Positions 52,756-60,609 of a DNA stretch of 64,000 bases are shown here, piece by piece. Numbering within the stretch: position 1 is the stretch's first letter; every line of letters begins with the position of its first letter. The position numbers and the translations under genes were made by a program. Location: NCBI GenBank assembly GCA_039800165.1, contig JBDLRH010000004.1:3346-67345 (forward strand), in the 5' to 3' direction. This DNA comes from JBDLRH01 sp039800165. GTDB taxonomy: Bacteria > Pseudomonadota > Gammaproteobacteria > Burkholderiales > Burkholderiaceae_C. A model generated the notes under the pieces. That model made no database searches and was not told the origin of the DNA. It saw only the letters and a list, made by a program, of their open reading frames with translations.

Positions 52756-53979
52756 ATGGAAAGCTACCTGCTCGACTGGGCCAACCTGCTGTTGCGGTGG
52801 GTGCACGTGATCACGGCCATCGCGTGGATCGGCTCATCGTTCTACTTCGTCTTCCTCGACAACAACCTGGTCAAGCCGACGAGCCCTGACCTGCTGGAAA
52901 AGGGCGTGGACGGTGCGATGTGGGCGGTGCATGGCGGCGGGTTCTACAACCCGCAGAAGTACATGGTCGCGCCCAAGAAGATCCACACCCGGCTGCACTG
53001 GTTCTACTGGGAGAGCTATTCCACCTGGCTGAGCGGCTTTGCGCTGTTCACCGTGCTGTACCTGTGGAACGCGGGTACCTTCCTGGTCGACAAGTCGCTG
53101 ATGGACTGGTCGCCGGTGGCCGCAGGCTTTGCCGCGGTGGGCTTCCTGGTGGCGTTCTGGGTCATCTACGACCTGGTGTGCCGCATCGTCGGCTTTCGCG
53201 AGAAGGGCGAAGCCATCATCGGCGCGGTGATGCTGGCGGTGGTGGCCTTCGGCTCGTGGCTGGCCTGCGAGCTCTTCGCCGGGCGCGCTGCGTTCTTGCT
53301 GGTGGGCGCCATGATCGCCACCGCGATGAGTGCCAACGTGTTCTTCTGGATCATCCCCGGCCAGCGCAAGGTGGTGGCAGCGATGACCAGCGGCGTCAGG
53401 CTCGACCCGAAAGAGCTGGCCCTGCACGGCAAGCGCGGCAAGCAGCGCAGCGTGCACAACACCTACTTCACGCTGCCGGTCATCTTCGCGATGCTGAGCA
53501 ACCACTACAGCTTCCTGTACACGCACAAGCAGGCGTGGCTGGTGCTGTTCCTGATGATGATGGGCGGCGCGCTGATCCGCCAGTTCTTCGTGCAGCGCCA
53601 TGCCTTTCACCACGGCCGTGCGGGCAACCCGCTGCCCTGGGCCATCGTCGGCTGCATCGTGATCGCCGCAGTGATCGTCTGGATGAAGCCGGCGCCGCAG
53701 GCGGCCGCACCCGCAGCGGCTGCGCCGGTGCCGCCCGCCGAGCTGGCGCAGAAGGTGGCCGCCGTGATGGAGCAGCGCTGCACGCAGTGCCACAACGCGC
53801 AGGTGCAGATGAAGAACGTGCGCCTGGATTCACCCGAGGCGCTGAAGACGCATGCGCAGAACGTCTACCAGCAGGTGGTGGTGACGCGGCAGATGCCGAT
53901 GAACAACGCCACGCAGATCACCGAGGCCGAGCGCGCGCTGGTCGGCGACTGGTTCAAGGCAGGGGCGCCGGTGCGCTGA
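52756..53979 (+). CDS. puuD: Membrane urate oxidase PuuD with cytochrome c domain
   Basis: A 407-aa integral membrane protein. About eight hydrophobic helices (residues about 10-320) start with WVHVITAIAWIGSSFYF, and a proline/alanine linker leads to a C-terminal c-type cytochrome domain with CTQCH near 345. This is the PuuD type, which oxidises urate to 5-hydroxyisourate and sends electrons to the respiratory chain instead of making hydrogen peroxide. No soluble uricase is present. The start MESYLLDW is chosen over an upstream one. Confidence 0.94.
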   Translation: MESYLLDWANLLLRWVHVITAIAWIGSSFYFVFLDNNLVKPTSPDLLEKGVDGAMWAVHGGGFYNPQKYMVAPKKIHTRLHWFYWESYSTWLSGFALFTVLYLWNAGTFLVDKSLMDWSPVAAGFAAVGFLVAFWVIYDLVCRIVGFREKGEAIIGAVMLAVVAFGSWLACELFAGRAAFLLVGAMIATAMSANVFFWIIPGQRKVVAAMTSGVRLDPKELALHGKRGKQRSVHNTYFTLPVIFAMLSNHYSFLYTHKQAWLVLFLMMMGGALIRQFFVQRHAFHHGRAGNPLPWAIVGCIVIAAVIVWMKPAPQAAAPAAAAPVPPAELAQKVAAVMEQRCTQCHNAQVQMKNVRLDSPEALKTHAQNVYQQVVVTRQMPMNNATQITEAERALVGDWFKAGAPVR

Positions 53980-53985
53980 TGCTTT

Positions 53986-54013
53986 GCGTGCGAGCGCGCG
54001 AGCGCCCGCACGC
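53986..54013. terminator. Hairpin between convergent puuD and MBL genes
   Basis: A 12-bp stem with one mismatch (53986-53997 with 54002-54013) and a 4-base loop lies just after the puuD stop, with no T-run. It may stabilise 3' ends or terminate in both directions. Confidence 0.55.
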
Positions 54014-54019
54014 GGAAAC

Positions 54020-54997
54020 TTACTTCAGGCCCGAGTAGTTCAGCGGTACCCAGCTGAAGCCTTTGCCATCGGCGCCGGCGCGCAGGTTGCCCAGGCCGGG
54101 GAAGCTGATGTGCGTCACGCCCACCAGGTAGCCGTTCTTCGCCGCGTCGGCGTAGGCGGCCTGACGCTGCGAGCGCGCGGCGTTGTTGTCGCTGTCAAAG
54201 GCGATCGTCACGCTCGGGTCCTCGAACTGGATGGCGGCCACGTGCATCAGGTCGCCCCACAGCATCAGCTTCTCGCCCTTGCTCTCCACCTGGTAGACGG
54301 TGTGGCCGGGCGTGTGGCCGTAGGTCGGTACCGCGCGGATACCAGGCACCAGCTCGGTCGCGCCGTTGAAGGGCCGGAGCTTGCCGGCGTCGCGGTACGG
54401 ATTGACCGAGGCCATCGCGCCCTGGAAGAAGCCCTTGTTGCCCTCGGGCGCGGCGTCCATGTTGGCCTTGCTCAGCCAGAAGTCCACGTCGCGCTGGTCG
54501 ATGCGCAGCGTGGCGTTCGGGAAGGCGATCTTGCCGTCGGCGACCAACCCGCCCACATGGTCGGGGTGCATGTGGGTGATGTAGATCTCATCGACCTGCT
54601 CGGGCCGGTAGCCCGAGGCGCGCAGGTTGGCGTGCAGGTTGCCCAGCGTCGGGCCGAACAGGCCGGCGGCGCCCGCGTCGATCAGCACCAGCTTGCTGCC
54701 GGTGTTGATCAGGTAGGCGTTGACCGATGTCTCGACCATCTCCTTGAGGAAGCCGCGCTTGAGCGCCTCGGCCATCTGCTCCGGGCGGCCTTGCAGCAGC
54801 TTGAGCATCGGCAGCTTGACGGTGCCGTCCGAGATGGCGGTGACCTCGAAGTCGCCGACGAAGGTGCGGTGAAAGCCCGGCGCCTGCGTCTTGACCATGG
54901 GGGTCTGTGCCGACGCCGCCGGAGTAAAGGCCAGGCCAGCGGTGAGTCCGCAGGCCAGGGCCGCTGCCGCCGCGAGGCGGTTCATTGTGGTGCGCAT
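54020..54997 (-). CDS. Secreted metallo-beta-lactamase-fold hydrolase
   Basis: A 325-aa protein with a signal peptide (about 1-30, ends ASAQ). The zinc motif ITHMHPDHVGGL and the later GHTPGHTVY and LWGDLMHVAAIQ His/Asp ligands place it in the MBL superfamily, similar to quorum-quenching or aryl-sulfatase-like hydrolases. It is transcribed toward puuD and its role is unknown. The downstream gene on the other side (55115) is co-directional with a 117-base gap. Confidence 0.9.
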   Translation of the reverse strand: MRTTMNRLAAAAALACGLTAGLAFTPAASAQTPMVKTQAPGFHRTFVGDFEVTAISDGTVKLPMLKLLQGRPEQMAEALKRGFLKEMVETSVNAYLINTGSKLVLIDAGAAGLFGPTLGNLHANLRASGYRPEQVDEIYITHMHPDHVGGLVADGKIAFPNATLRIDQRDVDFWLSKANMDAAPEGNKGFFQGAMASVNPYRDAGKLRPFNGATELVPGIRAVPTYGHTPGHTVYQVESKGEKLMLWGDLMHVAAIQFEDPSVTIAFDSDNNAARSQRQAAYADAAKNGYLVGVTHISFPGLGNLRAGADGKGFSWVPLNYSGLK

Positions 54998-55114
54998 GGT
55001 GTTCCTCCCTGAATCTTGGATGCGCGTTCAACTAAGGCAGGCCAGGCGGCGCCGGTCGTACCGGTGCGCTTGCTCCGGCCTGCCGACCGGAAACAGTGGG
55101 TGCTGCAGACCCGT

Positions 55115-56089
55115 TCAATCGGCGGTGATGCCCGCCGCCTTGATGGTCTTGCCCCAGAACTCGGTTTCGCGCTTGACCATGGCATCGAGCTGTGCCGGCG
55201 GCAGGTAGCGCAGCTCGATGCCGGCGGCCTGGGCGCGGGTCTTGGTCTCGGGCAGTTCCAGCGCGGCCTTGATCGCGTTGGTCAGCTTGGTGATGACTTC
55301 GGGTGGCGTGGCCGCCGGCGCGAAGATGCCGACCCAGGCCTCGAGCTCGAAGCCCTTCAGGCCCGCCTCGGCGGTGGTGGGCACCGCCGGCAGGCCGCCG
55401 TGGCGTGTCTTGCCGGTGACGGCGTAGCCCTTGAGCTTGCCGGCCTGCACATGCTGCATCACCGAAGGCGGCGTGGTGATGAACACCTGCACCTGGCCGC
55501 TCAGCACGTCCTGGATCGCCGGGCCCGAGCCGCGGTACGGAATGTGGACCATGCTGGTGCCGGTCACGCTCTTGAACATTTCGGTGCCGATGTGCGCTAG
55601 CGAGCCGTTGCCCTGCGATGCGTAGCTGAGCTTGCCGGGGTTCTTCTTCACATAGCTGATCAGCTCGCTCAGGTTGTTGGCCGGCACCGACGGATGCGCG
55701 GTGATCACGTTGGTGGCCACCGTGATCAGCGCCACCGGCGCGAAGTCCTTCTGTGCCCAGGGCAGCTTGGGGCTCAGGTGCGGGTTGCCGACGTGATAGG
55801 CCGAGTACGAGTTGAGCAGGGTGTAGCCGTCGGCCGGCGCACGCGCCACCAGGCCGTAGGCCACATTGCCACTGCCGCCGCCCTTGTTGTCGACCACGAT
55901 GGTCTGGTTCAGGGTCTTGGTCAGGCCATCCGAGAGCAGCCGCGCTGACGAATCCACTAGGCCACCCGGCGGGTTGGGCACGATCAGCGTGACCGGCTTG
56001 CTGGGATAGTCACCCTGGGCAAAGGCCGGCGCAGCGGCCAGGGCCAGCGTGGCCGCCAGGGCCGAGAAGGTGCGTCGTTGCAGGTTCAT
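55115..56089 (-). CDS. Bug/TTT-family substrate-binding protein 1
   Basis: A 324-aa periplasmic receptor of the tripartite tricarboxylate transporter (Bug) family. The signal peptide is about 1-25 (ends AFAQG). YPSKPVTLIVPNPPGGLVDSSARLL and VVDNKGGGSGNVAYGLVARAPADGYTLL are typical. Membrane components are not nearby, as often for Bug orphans. The adjacent maleate-isomerase-like gene suggests a dicarboxylate-type ligand. Confidence 0.92.
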   Translation of the reverse strand: MNLQRRTFSALAATLALAAAPAFAQGDYPSKPVTLIVPNPPGGLVDSSARLLSDGLTKTLNQTIVVDNKGGGSGNVAYGLVARAPADGYTLLNSYSAYHVGNPHLSPKLPWAQKDFAPVALITVATNVITAHPSVPANNLSELISYVKKNPGKLSYASQGNGSLAHIGTEMFKSVTGTSMVHIPYRGSGPAIQDVLSGQVQVFITTPPSVMQHVQAGKLKGYAVTGKTRHGGLPAVPTTAEAGLKGFELEAWVGIFAPAATPPEVITKLTNAIKAALELPETKTRAQAAGIELRYLPPAQLDAMVKRETEFWGKTIKAAGITAD

Positions 56090-56157
56090 GGCAAGTCCTT
56101 GGACAAAACAGAATCAGTGAAGGGAAGGGCAGGGCAGCCCTGCGTTGAGGCAGCGCC

Positions 56158-56922
56158 TCAGTAGCGGCCCGACAGCAATGCACCCGCGCCGGGCACGCGG
56201 CGCTCCAGGCCCAGATGCTTGAGCAGCGACCAGGTGGTGCACACCGCACTGGAGACCACCGGCAGGCCGCTTTGCGCCTCGATCAGGGGGATCGAGGCGA
56301 GCGACGGCATCTGCACGCACGCCGACGCGACGATCGCGTCGGCACCGGTCACCTTGAGCTGCTTCCACAGCTCGGCCGGCGCCTTCGGGTCGCGCGCGCC
56401 GACAGCCACGTTGTCGTGGATCTCCAGCGAGATGCTGTCGATCACCTCGATTCCTTCGTTCTCCAGGTAGTCGATGACCAGCCGGGTCAGCGGCTTCATG
56501 TAGGGCGCGATCAGCGACACGCGCTTGGCGCCCATCGCCTGCAGGCCCTCGACCAGCGCGCCGGCGCTGGTGGTCACGGGAGCTGCCGAGCCGTTACGCA
56601 CGGTGACGTCGTGCAGGCGGCGCTGCGACACCCGGTGATAGCCCTTGCCCATGCTCATGATGGCTACCAGGCAGGCGTAGCCCATCACGTCCATGTGGGC
56701 GTCCGACAGCTCCACTGCGCAGCGGTCGGAGTCGGCGTCCATCGCGGCCAGCTCTTCCTTGGTGACCGACTTCATGCGCATGCGGCTCGAGTGGAAGCTG
56801 AAGCGCTCGGGCAGCACCGACTCGCGTGCGTGCAGCATCGCGGGAATCTCGGTCTCCATCGTCGTGTTGGAGCTCGGAACGATCAGGCCGACGCGGTAAG
56901 GGGTGTCCATGGGGTGGCTCAT
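56158..56922 (-). CDS. Maleate cis-trans isomerase / Asp-Glu racemase-like
   Basis: A 254-aa member of the Asp/Glu racemase superfamily. The N-terminal VGLIVPSSNTTMETEIP matches maleate isomerase and arylmalonate decarboxylase relatives. Catalytic cysteines are expected in MGYACLVAIM and in SACVQMP. Two starts (MSHPMDT, MDTPYR) are possible. It is divergent from a LysR gene and upstream of a Bug receptor. Allantoin and hydantoin racemases are distant relatives, so a racemase role cannot be excluded. Confidence 0.85.
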   Translation of the reverse strand: MSHPMDTPYRVGLIVPSSNTTMETEIPAMLHARESVLPERFSFHSSRMRMKSVTKEELAAMDADSDRCAVELSDAHMDVMGYACLVAIMSMGKGYHRVSQRRLHDVTVRNGSAAPVTTSAGALVEGLQAMGAKRVSLIAPYMKPLTRLVIDYLENEGIEVIDSISLEIHDNVAVGARDPKAPAELWKQLKVTGADAIVASACVQMPSLASIPLIEAQSGLPVVSSAVCTTWSLLKHLGLERRVPGAGALLSGRY

Positions 56923-56976
56923 GTTGAAACGCTGCGCATCATCGCGGCGCCAATCCATACAAGCAAATACATAATT

Positions 56977-56992
56977 TGGATGATTTAATCCA
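56977..56992. promoter_or_regulatory. LysR-type box between isomerase and lysR
   Basis: TGGAT-GATTTA-ATCCA is a dyad with the T-N11-A pattern of LysR sites. AATCCATA-like copies recur near 56952, 56987 and 57004. The patch is clearly AT-rich compared with its surroundings. Confidence 0.55.
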
Positions 56993-57024
56993 TAAATCGT
57001 ATAAATCCATCCCGTCCGTCCGCC

Positions 57025-57909
57025 ATGGAACTGCGACAGCTGCGCTACTTCACCGTGCTGGCCGAGGAGCTGAGCTTCACCCGTGCCGCACGCCGGCTGC
57101 ATGTGTCGCAGCCGCCGCTGAGCTTTCAGATCGCCAACCTGGAGCAGGAGCTCGGCGTGCGGCTGTTTCACCGCACCAGCCGCAGCGTGGAGCTCAGCGA
57201 GGCCGGCAAGGCGCTGCTGAGCCATGCGCGATCGGTGCTCGAGCAGCTCGACGAGGCGCGCGAGCATGTGCGTCGCGTGGCCGAGGGCCTGGAGGGACGG
57301 GTGCGGGTGGGCCTGTCGGGCTCGCACTTTCTCGGGCCGCTGCCGCAGTTCATCCGCGAGTTCCGCGAGCGGCGCCCGCTGGTGGAGATCAGCCTGCAGG
57401 AAATGCGGCCGGTCGATCATCTGCAGGCCCTGCGCGAGCGCCGTATCGATGTCAGCGTGTTGCGGCGCTCCTTCGATCAGGGCGAGCTGGTCAGCCAGCT
57501 GCTGTGGCGCGACCCGGCGGTGGCGGTGCTGCCGCGGGCCCACCGCCTGGCCGGCCGCCGGCAGCTGTCACTCGTCGACCTGCGCGACGATCCGTTCGTG
57601 TTCCTGCGGCTTGATTCGTCGTGGTACGCGCAGCGGGTGCACGACACCTGCATCGAGGCCGGCTTTGCGCCGCGCATCGTGCAGCAGGTGGTGGAGGTGC
57701 CGGCAGCGGTCAACCTGGTGGCCGCAGGCATCGGCGTTGCGCTGGTGCCCATGTCGCTGGCCACGCTGCGCAGCGACTCGGTGGCGGTGTGCCGCCTGCG
57801 CGATGCCATGCCCTCGGGCGACGTGTACGCATTGCGCCAGGCCGACGAAAGCCGCCCGGCGGTGCTGGAGTTTGTGGAGCAACTGGTGGCCTGGGCGCGC
57901 CCGGGCTGA
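57025..57909 (+). CDS. LysR-family transcriptional regulator
   Basis: A 294-aa regulator. The N-terminal winged helix is MELRQLRYFTVLAEELSFTRAARRLHVSQPPLSFQI (1-36), followed by the linker helix and a periplasmic-binding-like effector domain (about 90-290). It is divergent from the maleate-isomerase-like gene and probably regulates it together with the Bug receptor; the effector is unknown. Confidence 0.94.
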   Translation: MELRQLRYFTVLAEELSFTRAARRLHVSQPPLSFQIANLEQELGVRLFHRTSRSVELSEAGKALLSHARSVLEQLDEAREHVRRVAEGLEGRVRVGLSGSHFLGPLPQFIREFRERRPLVEISLQEMRPVDHLQALRERRIDVSVLRRSFDQGELVSQLLWRDPAVAVLPRAHRLAGRRQLSLVDLRDDPFVFLRLDSSWYAQRVHDTCIEAGFAPRIVQQVVEVPAAVNLVAAGIGVALVPMSLATLRSDSVAVCRLRDAMPSGDVYALRQADESRPAVLEFVEQLVAWARPG

Positions 57910-57945
57910 TTGCCGGGCGGGCGCCAGGCCGGCGCGGCGACAGCT

Positions 57946-58386
57946 TCAGCCCGCGCCGTGGCCCTTGATGTAGGTCTCCAGATATTTGATCTGGCTGCCC
58001 TGCTGCTCGATGATGTCCTTGACGATGTCGCCGATGGAGACGACGCCCACCACCTTGTCGGCCTGCGTCACCGGCAGGTGGCGGATGTTGCGCGAGGCCA
58101 TCACGTTCATGCAGCGCTCGAGCGTGTCGTCCAGCGTCACCGTCAGCGGCGCGGCGGTCATCACCTCACGCACCGATACCGACTCGGCGCTGCGGCCTTG
58201 CAGCAGCACCTTGATGGCGCAGTCGCCCTGGGTGATGATGCCCACGAGCTTTTGCTCCTCGAGCACCAGCACCGAGCGCACGCGGTGGTCGCGCATCAGG
58301 GTCAGCGCCACCACCACGCGGTCGCTGGGGTGAACGGAAATCACGCGCGTTGGCTTGCCGGCCAGGCATTTCTTGACAGTGGACAT
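57946..58386 (-). CDS. CBS-domain pair protein
   Basis: A 146-aa protein consisting of two CBS domains (about 1-65 and 70-140), a module that binds adenine nucleotides. VISVHPSDRVVVALTLM and IRHLPVTQADKVVGVVSIGDIVKDII are the two repeats. It has no catalytic domain. A sigma-54-type promoter lies 52 bp upstream, linking it to the nitrogen-regulated genes by sequence, though it is distant from them. Confidence 0.92.
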   Translation of the reverse strand: MSTVKKCLAGKPTRVISVHPSDRVVVALTLMRDHRVRSVLVLEEQKLVGIITQGDCAIKVLLQGRSAESVSVREVMTAAPLTVTLDDTLERCMNVMASRNIRHLPVTQADKVVGVVSIGDIVKDIIEQQGSQIKYLETYIKGHGAG

Positions 58387-58437
58387 GGGCCTCTCCTTGG
58401 GTTCAGGGTTCTTGATGAAAAAGCAGGGTCTTGGGCA

Positions 58438-58453
58438 AGCAAATGGCGTGCCG
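58438..58453 (-). promoter_or_regulatory. Predicted sigma-54 promoter of the CBS gene
   Basis: On the minus strand CGGCACG-CCAT-TTGCT has GG-N10-GC and 11 of 12 consensus bases. The predicted start near 58427 gives a 41-base leader. Confidence 0.65.
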
Positions 58454-58455
58454 GG

Positions 58456-58863
58456 TCACGGCTTGCCGTCGGCATTGCGCGATTCAGGGTCCTCGCGCTC
58501 GGGAATGCGCGCGAAGTTCCAGCGGATGACGAGCGCAGCCACGGCCAGCAGCAGCACCGCGCCGCTTTCGTACATCAGGTCCACCGTGCTCACACCCTTG
58601 CCCTGCAGGATGATCAGGCGGCACAGCGCGGTGATGGCAATGAAGATCGGGATGCTGATCGGGATGCTGCGCGACTTGTAGAACGCGGCCACCATGCCCA
58701 GCACCTCGGCGTAGATGAACATCAGCAGCAGGTCGGTCAGCGCGACCGTGCCGCTAGCCGCCAGCTTGACCATCTCATGGCCGACGCCCCAGACGGTGAA
58801 CAGGGCGATCAGCACGAGGATCGCCCGTTCAATCAGGGTGATGAGCTTGTAGACGTCAAACAT
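58456..58863 (-). CDS. PsiE-family membrane protein
   Basis: A 135-aa protein with four hydrophobic helices and the pattern of phosphate-starvation-inducible PsiE proteins (LTDLLLMFIYAEVLGMV, SIPISIPIFIAITALCRLIIL). The start MFDVYKLITLIERAIL is chosen; the frame is open 18 codons further up, but that part is not family-like. It lies 69 bases upstream of the CBS gene on the same strand. Confidence 0.85.
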   Translation of the reverse strand: MFDVYKLITLIERAILVLIALFTVWGVGHEMVKLAASGTVALTDLLLMFIYAEVLGMVAAFYKSRSIPISIPIFIAITALCRLIILQGKGVSTVDLMYESGAVLLLAVAALVIRWNFARIPEREDPESRNADGKP

Positions 58864-58976
58864 GGGGGGCTTTGAAGGCGGACCTGAGAGTCTGACGGCG
58901 ATGTTGCGCTGCGGCAAGGCCCGGCAGCCCCTTTTTTGCTCAGACTTTCTTGGGGTCGCATTCAGCGAAACTGAAT

Positions 58977-59006
58977 CGACCCGACCCGACCCGACCCGAC
59001 CTGACC
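58977..59006. repeat. Pentanucleotide tandem repeat
   Basis: Five perfect CGACC copies followed by one TGACC copy, in the 231-base gap between the PsiE gene and 8-oxoguanine deaminase. No gene is evident in this gap. Confidence 0.9.
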
Positions 59007-59094
59007 CGGGCAGTGCGAACCCGGCCCCGGCGATGGGGCAGCGTGTCGTCCGGTGCCGCCCGGTGGCGCATGATTCGGCCCTGTGCTGCCTTGA

Positions 59095-60516
59095 CTACCG
59101 AGCAGCCTCGGCCAGCTCGCGCGCCAGCCGGTTGTGCCGCTCCACCAGCGGCCCCAGGTCCACGGTGGCCAAGCGCCCCTGATCCACCACCACCCGGCCG
59201 TGCACCACGGTGTAGGCCGCCTGCGCGCTGGCGCACAGCAGCAACGCGCCCAGCGGGTCGTGCACCGCGCCCCCGGCAAACGGCAGGCCGCGCACATCAA
59301 AGACAGCCAGATCCGCGCACATGCCCGGCGCCAGGTGGCCGATGTCGCCGCGCCCCAGCACCTGCGCGCCGCCGCGCGTGGCCAGCGCCAGCGCATCGCG
59401 CGCGGTCATCTCGGCCGGGCCGTGGTCGCAACCGAAAGGCGCCAGCGCGCGGCCCACCCGCGCCAGCAGCATGGCCTGGCGTGCCTCGTTCAGCATCTGG
59501 GCCGCGTCGTTGCTGGCGCTGCCGTCCACGCCCAGGCCCACCGGCACGCCGGCATCCACCATGCGCCGCACCGGCGCGATGCCGCTGGCCAGCCGCATGT
59601 TGCTGCACGGGCAGTGCGCCACGCCGGTGCGGGTGGCGGCAAACAGGCTGATGCCTTCGTCGTCGAGCTTCACGCAGTGCGCATGCCACACGTCGCTGCC
59701 GGTCCAGCCGAGGTCCTGCGCGTACTGCGCGGGGGTGCAGCCGAACTTCGCGGCGCTGTAGGCCACGTCATGGTCGTTCTCGGCCAGGTGGGTGTGCAGC
59801 CGCACGCCGTGCGCGCCGAAGCGCTGCGCATAGCTGCGCGCCAGCGCCGCCGATTCACGCATCAGCTCGCGGCTCACGCTGAAGGGCGAGCAGGGCGCCA
59901 CGGCCACCTGCACCATCGCGCCGGGCGCGGCCTCGTGGTACGCCTCGATCAGCCGCTGCGTGTCACGCAGGATGTCGTCTTCGCGCTCCACCACCCGGTC
60001 GGGCGGCAGGCCGCCTTGCGACTGGCCCACGCTCATGCTGCCGCGCGTGGCCACGAAGCGCATGCCTATTTCGCGCGCCGCCCCGATGCTGTCGTCCAGC
60101 CGCACGCCATTGGGGTAGATGTAGAGGTGGTCGCTGCTGGTGGTGCAGCCGCTCATCAGCAGCTCGGCCATCGCCACTTGCGTGGACACGCGCACCATCT
60201 CGGGCGTGAGCCCGGCCCAGATCGGGTACAAGCCGCGCAGCCAGCCAAACAGCTCGGCGTTTTGCACCGCAGGGATGGCGCGGGTGAGCGACTGGTACAT
60301 GTGATGGTGGGTGTTCACCATGCCCGGAATCACCACATGGCCGCGCGCATCGATCACGCGGTCGGCGCTGTCGGCCAGCACGGGCGGCAGCTGCGACATC
60401 GGCCCGAGGGCTTCGATGCGGTGGTCGCGGATGAACACCCAGCCGTCGCGCCACTCGGTGCGCGCATCGTCGAAGGTGGCCACGCAGTCGGCGTGGCGGA
60501 TCAGCAAGGTCGGCAT
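59095..60516 (-). CDS. 8-oxoguanine deaminase
   Basis: A 473-aa amidohydrolase of the hydroxydechloroatrazine/8-oxoguanine deaminase group. Metal ligands: VNTHHHMYQSLTRAIP, LHTHLAENDHD, HAHCVKLD and GVDGSASNDA. The AVAPCSPFSVS segment and the N-terminus PTLLIRHADCVATFDD fit 8-oxoguanine deaminase, which yields urate directly. It thereby feeds puuD from oxidised guanine. The start MPTLLIRH is selected; the frame upstream covers the divergent dehydrogenase. Confidence 0.9.
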   Translation of the reverse strand: MPTLLIRHADCVATFDDARTEWRDGWVFIRDHRIEALGPMSQLPPVLADSADRVIDARGHVVIPGMVNTHHHMYQSLTRAIPAVQNAELFGWLRGLYPIWAGLTPEMVRVSTQVAMAELLMSGCTTSSDHLYIYPNGVRLDDSIGAAREIGMRFVATRGSMSVGQSQGGLPPDRVVEREDDILRDTQRLIEAYHEAAPGAMVQVAVAPCSPFSVSRELMRESAALARSYAQRFGAHGVRLHTHLAENDHDVAYSAAKFGCTPAQYAQDLGWTGSDVWHAHCVKLDDEGISLFAATRTGVAHCPCSNMRLASGIAPVRRMVDAGVPVGLGVDGSASNDAAQMLNEARQAMLLARVGRALAPFGCDHGPAEMTARDALALATRGGAQVLGRGDIGHLAPGMCADLAVFDVRGLPFAGGAVHDPLGALLLCASAQAAYTVVHGRVVVDQGRLATVDLGPLVERHNRLARELAEAAR

Positions 60517-60586
60517 GGTGACGAGCAGAAAAAAGGTGCGCTGGGTGGCCCCGATGGCCCCCGACCGGAGGTGACAGGCGGCGCCT

Positions 60587-60605
60587 GCATTGTCGGGGAC
60601 AATGC
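60587..60605. promoter_or_regulatory. Palindromic operator-like dyad before the dehydrogenase
   Basis: GCATTGTC-GGG-GACAATGC is a perfect 8-bp-arm dyad ending 4 bases before the dehydrogenase ATG, so it overlaps the ribosome-binding region. It lies in the 93-base gap shared with the divergent 8-oxoguanine deaminase gene. Confidence 0.6.
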
Positions 60606-60609
60606 CCCC

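Noticed and set aside
56158..57543. Long reading frame continuing through the LysR gene on the other strand
   Set aside because: The isomerase family N-terminus begins at 56922 or 56910; upstream codons are antisense to lysR.
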